From: Tritrichomonas musculus
Taxonomy: Eukaryota > Parabasalia > Tritrichomonadida > Tritrichomonadidae
Reading direction: 5' to 3'
NCBI GenBank assembly: GCA_039105265.1
Contig: JAPFFF010000003.1
Location: forward strand, 8,122,001-8,186,000
Length of the DNA stretch: 64,000 nucleotides
In this document: in pieces, positions 59,706-64,000 of the stretch
Layout: every line of letters begins with the position of its first letter
Numbering within the stretch: position 1 is the stretch's first letter
Program-made: the position numbers and the translations under genes
Notes under the pieces: generated by a model
What the model was told of the DNA's origin: nothing
What the model saw: the letters and a program-made list of their open reading frames with translations, nothing else
Database searches by the model: none

Positions 59706-60014
59706 TTACTTCAACAAAGGAATATCAAATCTTCCTGGATTTCCTACAGGCCCGCTAATAGGCTGAGACCAACTATTATTTGTCTGACGTATACCCGCTC
59801 CGTTTACTCCCAACGCCTTATTCCCTCCAGCAAATTTTCCAGCATAATCGCCTATTTTATTGATTACATTTCCTACAGGTCCTCCTATTGCCCCGCCAAG
59901 TACTGGAGCGACTTTTGACACGATTTCAGCACCTTTTTTCAGTACCGGTAATGCTTTTCCGATTACGTTTTTTGCTCCGTTAATGATGTTTTTAAACCAA
60001 CTTCCGAATGCCAT
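59706..60014 (-). CDS. Gly/Ala-rich small virion protein, pVI-like candidate
   Basis: The 102-residue protein begins with 'MAFGSWFKNIINGAKNVIGK', an amphipathic helix with aromatic and basic residues, followed by 'VAPVLGGAIGGPVGNVINKI'-type Gly/Ala segments. This layout recalls the membrane-active protein VI of adenovirus and similar small internal capsid proteins. That likeness is in composition and position only. It is transcribed away from the capsid gene at 60085, with 70 bp between the starts. Confidence 0.6.
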   Translation of the reverse strand: MAFGSWFKNIINGAKNVIGKALPVLKKGAEIVSKVAPVLGGAIGGPVGNVINKIGDYAGKFAGGNKALGVNGAGIRQTNNSWSQPISGPVGNPGRFDIPLLK

Positions 60015-60084
60015 TTCCTTTCAAGTAAAATGTTCATATAACAAACTTTACAACTCCTTTATTGTCATTTTTATATTAAATCAA

Positions 60085-61974
60085 ATGACCTACTACAACG
60101 CACAGACCAAAAATTTAGGAAATGATGAAGGCGATGTTCTCTCATTTTTCCAGTCAAAATTACGAAATCTCATTCAAAGAAACGGAGGAGATAATACATT
60201 TTCTTTCGTCATGGAAGAGTTCAAAGACAAAGACGCCCCACTCCCAGTCGGCACAAAAACACGTATTAAATTATCTCATTCCGGCCATACAATCACCCAA
60301 ATTGAGAAGTCTTTTACCACAATTCTCCTTGATTTCATCATTAAATTGTCCCAACCTATTGACGTCTCAGCAGACACAAACGGATTGATGAAAATATTTG
60401 TCGGATTCAAGAATGCTGTAGAATTTTATGAAGATTGTCGCTTCTGGATAAATGATAAACTCTTAGGCGCATATCGACAAGACGAACTCCAAAGAGAATC
60501 TTTCGCCTATAACTCCATCAAACCTCGTGATGCAAAAGCAACATCAAAATATTCTCATTCAACTTGGGAAAATGTCAGTCAATTCTCCCCATCTGTTTGT
60601 GGTTGTTATGTCGATTTAAAGGATATTGCTGATGGACAACCACATAAATTTACCATTGAATTAACCATCCCATTTGTCGACCAACTTGCTCTTCAGGCAT
60701 GGCAGTTATATCCAAACGCAATTTGTGGAGAGATAGAAGAAGAGGTCAAGACATCTTTACGCGCTCTTGTCTGGGCACAAATCAATCCAAATATCGTTAA
60801 GGAAACTCTACAATTTTTGGAAGACAAAGAAATTGCCGAAGAAATGCCTGCTGTCATCCCAATCTCACGAAAATTCACACAAATAGGCCGTCCGTCTGTC
60901 ATTGTTTCTCATTATTCTGCCAAACCAACTCCTTCCCAAAAACTTCATATCGAGTACCAAAGATACAAAGGCGCAAATGTATATGATGACGATGTTTTGG
61001 AACATCCAATAATTGATTTCGGATACACTGACGAAGAATTTACAAAATATGGAGTTTCAAGAGATGATGTCAATAAAAAAGAATTTGCAGAGTTAATCGC
61101 AGCAGCAAATCCAGACAAACCATTGGATCCAGGAGATACTGTCAAAATTATCAAAAGTGAATTGAAAGGCGCCTTACTTGCCACAACAAAATCGGACAAT
61201 ATCAACCTCAAAACAGAGAAAATTACTTTGGATGTCCTTGGAGGAACTATTCAATTAGGTCGTTCAAATTTGGCAGGTTTTGGTCTCAAACCAGATGTTT
61301 ATCAAGGACTTGTCAGAGAATTACAGACTCCTTTATTGATTCCGTCTCAGGAACTTACAAGAGAAATATTCGAAGGAACTGCCAAAGTAAACGGTCTCGA
61401 AATCAGTAAGTCAATTCCATTGAGAAATGCGACAAATATCACAATGATGTTTCCAAAATCTCCTGCAGACATTACTTGTTTCGACAATATTATGTATCAA
61501 AATGTCCAGCTTGTAGTCAATAAAAGAACATATCCAGACACAGAATTTGCCAATACTTGTGCTGCAAGATTTTATCAACATCAACTTATCGCAAACGAAC
61601 TAGATGGAGCCTTAGAAGCCACACAAGAATTTGAAGACTCATTCACACAACCATTAAACGACCCAGCAACAGGAAAAAGATATACAAATTGCCGCTCAGA
61701 CGGAACATCTTTTGGCATAAATTTCCAACTTGAAAGGAGCAATGCAGGCTATGTATTTGACGGAATAGATACTGGAAGTACTTCAATAACCGTTACGTTC
61801 AGAGGTCAGCCAATGTATCGTGGTGATGATGACACATACTTTATTCCCGACCCAGAATATCCCAACATGCATCCTCCGTCACCAGAAGCCTGGATTTGTT
61901 CTGATACATATTTCACTTGGAGCGTTAATGGAGTCGAATATTATCAGACTGGCGTTCCACAAGGCTACGCGTAA
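60085..61974 (+). CDS. Polinton major capsid protein
   Basis: The start is ATG 60085 (MTYYNAQTKN), giving 629 residues; an upstream in-frame extension crosses the divergent gene and was rejected. Length and beta-rich sequence fit the double jelly-roll capsid protein of Polintons: 'RFWINDKLLGAYRQDELQRE', 'HKFTIELTIPFVDQLALQAW', 'NITMMFPKSPADITCFDNIM', 'VNKRTYPDTEFANTCAARFY'. Neighbouring ATPase and small virion genes support the call. It would form trimeric capsomers. Confidence 0.78.
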   Translation: MTYYNAQTKNLGNDEGDVLSFFQSKLRNLIQRNGGDNTFSFVMEEFKDKDAPLPVGTKTRIKLSHSGHTITQIEKSFTTILLDFIIKLSQPIDVSADTNGLMKIFVGFKNAVEFYEDCRFWINDKLLGAYRQDELQRESFAYNSIKPRDAKATSKYSHSTWENVSQFSPSVCGCYVDLKDIADGQPHKFTIELTIPFVDQLALQAWQLYPNAICGEIEEEVKTSLRALVWAQINPNIVKETLQFLEDKEIAEEMPAVIPISRKFTQIGRPSVIVSHYSAKPTPSQKLHIEYQRYKGANVYDDDVLEHPIIDFGYTDEEFTKYGVSRDDVNKKEFAELIAAANPDKPLDPGDTVKIIKSELKGALLATTKSDNINLKTEKITLDVLGGTIQLGRSNLAGFGLKPDVYQGLVRELQTPLLIPSQELTREIFEGTAKVNGLEISKSIPLRNATNITMMFPKSPADITCFDNIMYQNVQLVVNKRTYPDTEFANTCAARFYQHQLIANELDGALEATQEFEDSFTQPLNDPATGKRYTNCRSDGTSFGINFQLERSNAGYVFDGIDTGSTSITVTFRGQPMYRGDDDTYFIPDPEYPNMHPPSPEAWICSDTYFTWSVNGVEYYQTGVPQGYA

Positions 61975-62004
61975 AAAAAACAGTAAATCAATATTTTTTT
62001 GCAC

Positions 62005-62337
62005 TCAGTACTCTAACTTCAAGAAAACAGTGAAATTGTCAGGCTTTATTTCGTTTCCTTCTGCGTCTGTAAACCATATCCTAAACTCTCTTTTTGTCCC
62101 GACAAATTCGTATTTCCTATTATCGTCCGGAGGAGTCAAATTGGCGTACCAGACAAGAGAATCTTCGTACTCATCTCTTTGAATAAATGAAGCGTGCATT
62201 TCTGTTTCTCCGTCCAGATATCCATTACAGGTGGCTCGACAAAATTGGAAGGAAATATATCGTTTATTCAATGAATTTGTGAATTCTGAGGGCAAAATAT
62301 TGTTGTATTTCTTGGTAATGAAGTATGTCTTGGGCAT
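62005..62337 (-). CDS. Small Polinton virion-type protein, 110 residues
   Basis: A beta-rich protein ending 'FRIWFTDAEGNEIKPDNFTV' and 'FLKLEY'. A C-terminal strand pair around a 'D-x-x-G-x-x-I' turn is common in surface or penton-type proteins of Polintons and adenovirus-like elements. It lies convergent to the capsid gene and divergent from the fibre candidate. The match is suggestive only. Confidence 0.55.
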   Translation of the reverse strand: MPKTYFITKKYNNILPSEFTNSLNKRYISFQFCRATCNGYLDGETEMHASFIQRDEYEDSLVWYANLTPPDDNRKYEFVGTKREFRIWFTDAEGNEIKPDNFTVFLKLEY

Positions 62338-62351
62338 TTATTTATTATAAA

Positions 62352-64000
62352 ATGACAGCAATACTGACTAAACAGAACGCTTTAGACGGTGCATTTATGG
62401 GTGGCTCAAAGAATCCTTCCTCAATAAACTGTGATGAAATAAGCGCCAAAACAGCTGATATAGAACAAGATTTGACCGTTGGAGGAGATATAAATTTGGG
62501 AGGAATCTCTCTGAAATCTCAGCTCATTAATCATGCGGAAGCTCTGAGCAATCATGAAGAACGAATAACCTCTTTGGAAATGTCCCCTGGCTCAGTTAAT
62601 GAATTATCATATGAAGATGGTCTTGACGCCTATTCCCTTGACTTAAACTCCTTGTTGAAAGCAGAAACAGGCGAATACAATATATTGAAAATCAAAATAG
62701 ATATTCCATCTGACTATTCAGGAAATGTTTTTACAATAAACTGTTCAACGTTTGGTGAAGCAAAAATAGACGCAAAAAACGGCAAATTTACGAATCCCAA
62801 AATCGACTCAAATAACGCAATTTCCTATATTGAAAACGAATTATCCGCCCGAATTTATATGAGTAAGGAATCTCTTGACAATCCTTTTGACCTCTTTACT
62901 TCTGGTTTCATGAAAATAAACTTTACAGGAAAGGTTAAGCAATATATTTCAAACAAGGAATCTAACCTCATAAATATCAAATGTAATAATATCGATGCAG
63001 AAAATTGTCTCAAACTTTATACTTCTCCTTTACCGAATTTCTATGAGATGAAGTCGTTTGGGACTACAGAAAATGAACAATATTATTATGCTGATTGGGG
63101 CTATATTCCCGGAACCGAAGAATTTGACAAGCTCTTAGATGGACAAACTTTTGAGTTCCATGATGAGGTATTTGGTACAGATTTCAAACTCACAAAGCAA
63201 AATAATGAATGGGTCGGTAATAATTTGTCATACAATATTCCTGGCTCCAAATCAATCAAAGGAGAAACTGAGTTCTTCAAGCATACATATCAAGGAATTT
63301 TCATTGAGCAAAACGACACAAATCGATACGTCCTAAGGAATTGGATACACAATTATTCCGACAAAAATCCTTTTGAAGTCATTGTTGAGAAAGGACTTTG
63401 TACATTTAACGATTGCGAAGTGGCAAAATACGAAGATAAAGACGGATATTGGAGTGTTCTACTGAAATGTACCAAGAAGGAGTCATGTAATTTTTCGGCA
63501 AGTCTAAATATAAACGGAATAGAATATACCTCTGAATTTGGGTATTCTCATAGCAGTTATGAGTCAGAATCGTGCTATAAAGTTGTTTCAGAAAATTGTT
63601 ATAAATATATTCCTTTCCACTACAATAGCCGAATAGATATTGGGAATCCTCCTTACGGCCTGATACTTTATATGCCCTCTGACAAAGAAGTAATTTTTCC
63701 GATACCAGATGTTTCGTATAAAGAAGGAGGAAATACTTTTGAGTTTCTGGCAGGGTGTGGGTATTATTCTGTCGTACCAAGACCTGAAGCATGCAGTACT
63801 TTATACACAAACTGTAATATACAGACTTCTGGCGTCGTTATTGGGGAAAATATTGAGTCTCATCTTTTTGTTCTAAATTCTTTGGGAAATACAGTAGATA
63901 TAGCAAATAATAGAATATCTGAGCTGCAAAATCTTTATTCAAACCTCCAAAAACAACTAAACGATATGAAAAACAAGACAAATTGGTTTAATTATATCAA
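62352..64000 (+). CDS. Fibre-like Polinton surface protein, 3' end beyond window
   Basis: An open frame runs from ATG 62352 to the window edge, 549 complete codons. The N-terminus resembles phage tail-fibre starts ('LTVGGDINLGGISLKSQLIN', then a short coiled coil 'LSNHEERITSLE'). Several beta-rich modules follow with paired Cys ('ENCLKLYTSPLPNFYEMKSF', 'CTKKESCNFSASLNINGIEY'), and another coiled coil lies at the edge ('NNRISELQNLYSNLQKQLND'). A trimeric fibre or attachment role is inferred. Confidence 0.7.
   Translation, partial: MTAILTKQNALDGAFMGGSKNPSSINCDEISAKTADIEQDLTVGGDINLGGISLKSQLINHAEALSNHEERITSLEMSPGSVNELSYEDGLDAYSLDLNSLLKAETGEYNILKIKIDIPSDYSGNVFTINCSTFGEAKIDAKNGKFTNPKIDSNNAISYIENELSARIYMSKESLDNPFDLFTSGFMKINFTGKVKQYISNKESNLINIKCNNIDAENCLKLYTSPLPNFYEMKSFGTTENEQYYYADWGYIPGTEEFDKLLDGQTFEFHDEVFGTDFKLTKQNNEWVGNNLSYNIPGSKSIKGETEFFKHTYQGIFIEQNDTNRYVLRNWIHNYSDKNPFEVIVEKGLCTFNDCEVAKYEDKDGYWSVLLKCTKKESCNFSASLNINGIEYTSEFGYSHSSYESESCYKVVSENCYKYIPFHYNSRIDIGNPPYGLILYMPSDKEVIFPIPDVSYKEGGNTFEFLAGCGYYSVVPRPEACSTLYTNCNIQTSGVVIGENIESHLFVLNSLGNTVDIANNRISELQNLYSNLQKQLNDMKNKTNWFNYI

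Larger units (their letters stand above)
55616..64000 (+). mobile_element. Polinton (Maverick), left part, looks whole
   Basis: Eight open genes form a virion module: unknown protein, 664-residue conserved protein, packaging ATPase, coiled-coil protein (minus), Gly/Ala-rich small protein (minus), double-jelly-roll-type major capsid protein, small virion-type protein (minus) and a fibre-like protein that leaves the window. Composition is less AT-rich than host genes. No breaks are seen in the visible part. Polymerase B, integrase and the adenain-type protease, usual for the family, are not in this part. The element abuts a DUF3447 gene whose 5' end is missing, so it inserted into or near that gene. 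Intact frames suggest a young copy. Confidence 0.85.

Noticed and set aside
59860-60084. 75-residue extension of the capsid protein
   Set aside because: It crosses the divergent gene at 59706-60014 and contains Pro/Phe-rich antisense sequence; the ATG at 60085 fits better.

Overview
The window is AT-rich eukaryotic DNA from a trichomonad protist, most likely Tritrichomonas or a close relative. The evidence is the mix of gene families: DUF3447/ankyrin proteins, BspA-like LRR_5 proteins, giant kinases ending in Sel1 repeats, a Pmp-like surface protein with Phe-Ser heptads, an NlpC/P60 peptidase and Polintons (Mavericks). Genes are intronless, with AT-rich spacers. The species call is inferred from these families, not from a marker gene.

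Layout, left to right. A DUF3447 gene runs off the left edge (1-891, minus). It is followed by a 2.15-kb DNA transposon copy with 13-bp inverted ends and an exact 8-bp target duplication (1102-3256). A broken Polinton fragment (about 4200-8550) abuts a kinase pseudogene whose catalytic lobe stops at the junction. A 1.46-kb mariner-type non-autonomous element sits just upstream of that kinase's start. Next come tRNA-His(GTG) (11194-11265), a prion-like BTB/Tubby protein, a class 3 lipase, an EF-hand protein and a 1965-residue surface protein. A spacer with a 713-bp mariner-type element and a BspA remnant leads to a small unknown gene and a 2631-residue ubiquitin-like/kinase/Sel1 protein. Upstream of that gene are two adjacent palindromes sharing the CACTTTTTGAG motif. 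Then come a DUF3447-BspA fusion gene split by one frameshift in a T9 run, a 237-bp MITE, NlpC/P60, a surface-protein tail and a second kinase-Sel1 gene.

The right third is a nest of insertions. A decayed virus-like fragment with a D5-type primase-helicase (about 44660-46848) lies against the 3' end of an ankyrin gene on the minus strand. The ankyrin units of that gene are separated by 25-bp minisatellites. A 5.86-kb Tc1/mariner (IS630-like) transposon (47469-53330) is inserted in one minisatellite with a clean TA duplication. Its transposase is a single 835-residue protein with an N-terminal ubiquitin-specific protease domain and a C-terminal DDE domain, and the element also carries a 2.7-kb GAA/GAT-type repeat. 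The 5' end of the ankyrin gene is cut off at the edge of a second Polinton. The visible part of that Polinton (about 55616 to beyond 64000) looks whole: packaging ATPase, major capsid protein, a large conserved protein, small virion-type proteins and a fibre-like protein. DNA polymerase B, integrase and protease would lie beyond the window.

The most unusual features are the USP-transposase fusion with its purine-repeat cargo, and the ankyrin/minisatellite array it landed in. All family calls come from reading motifs by eye; no database search was possible.
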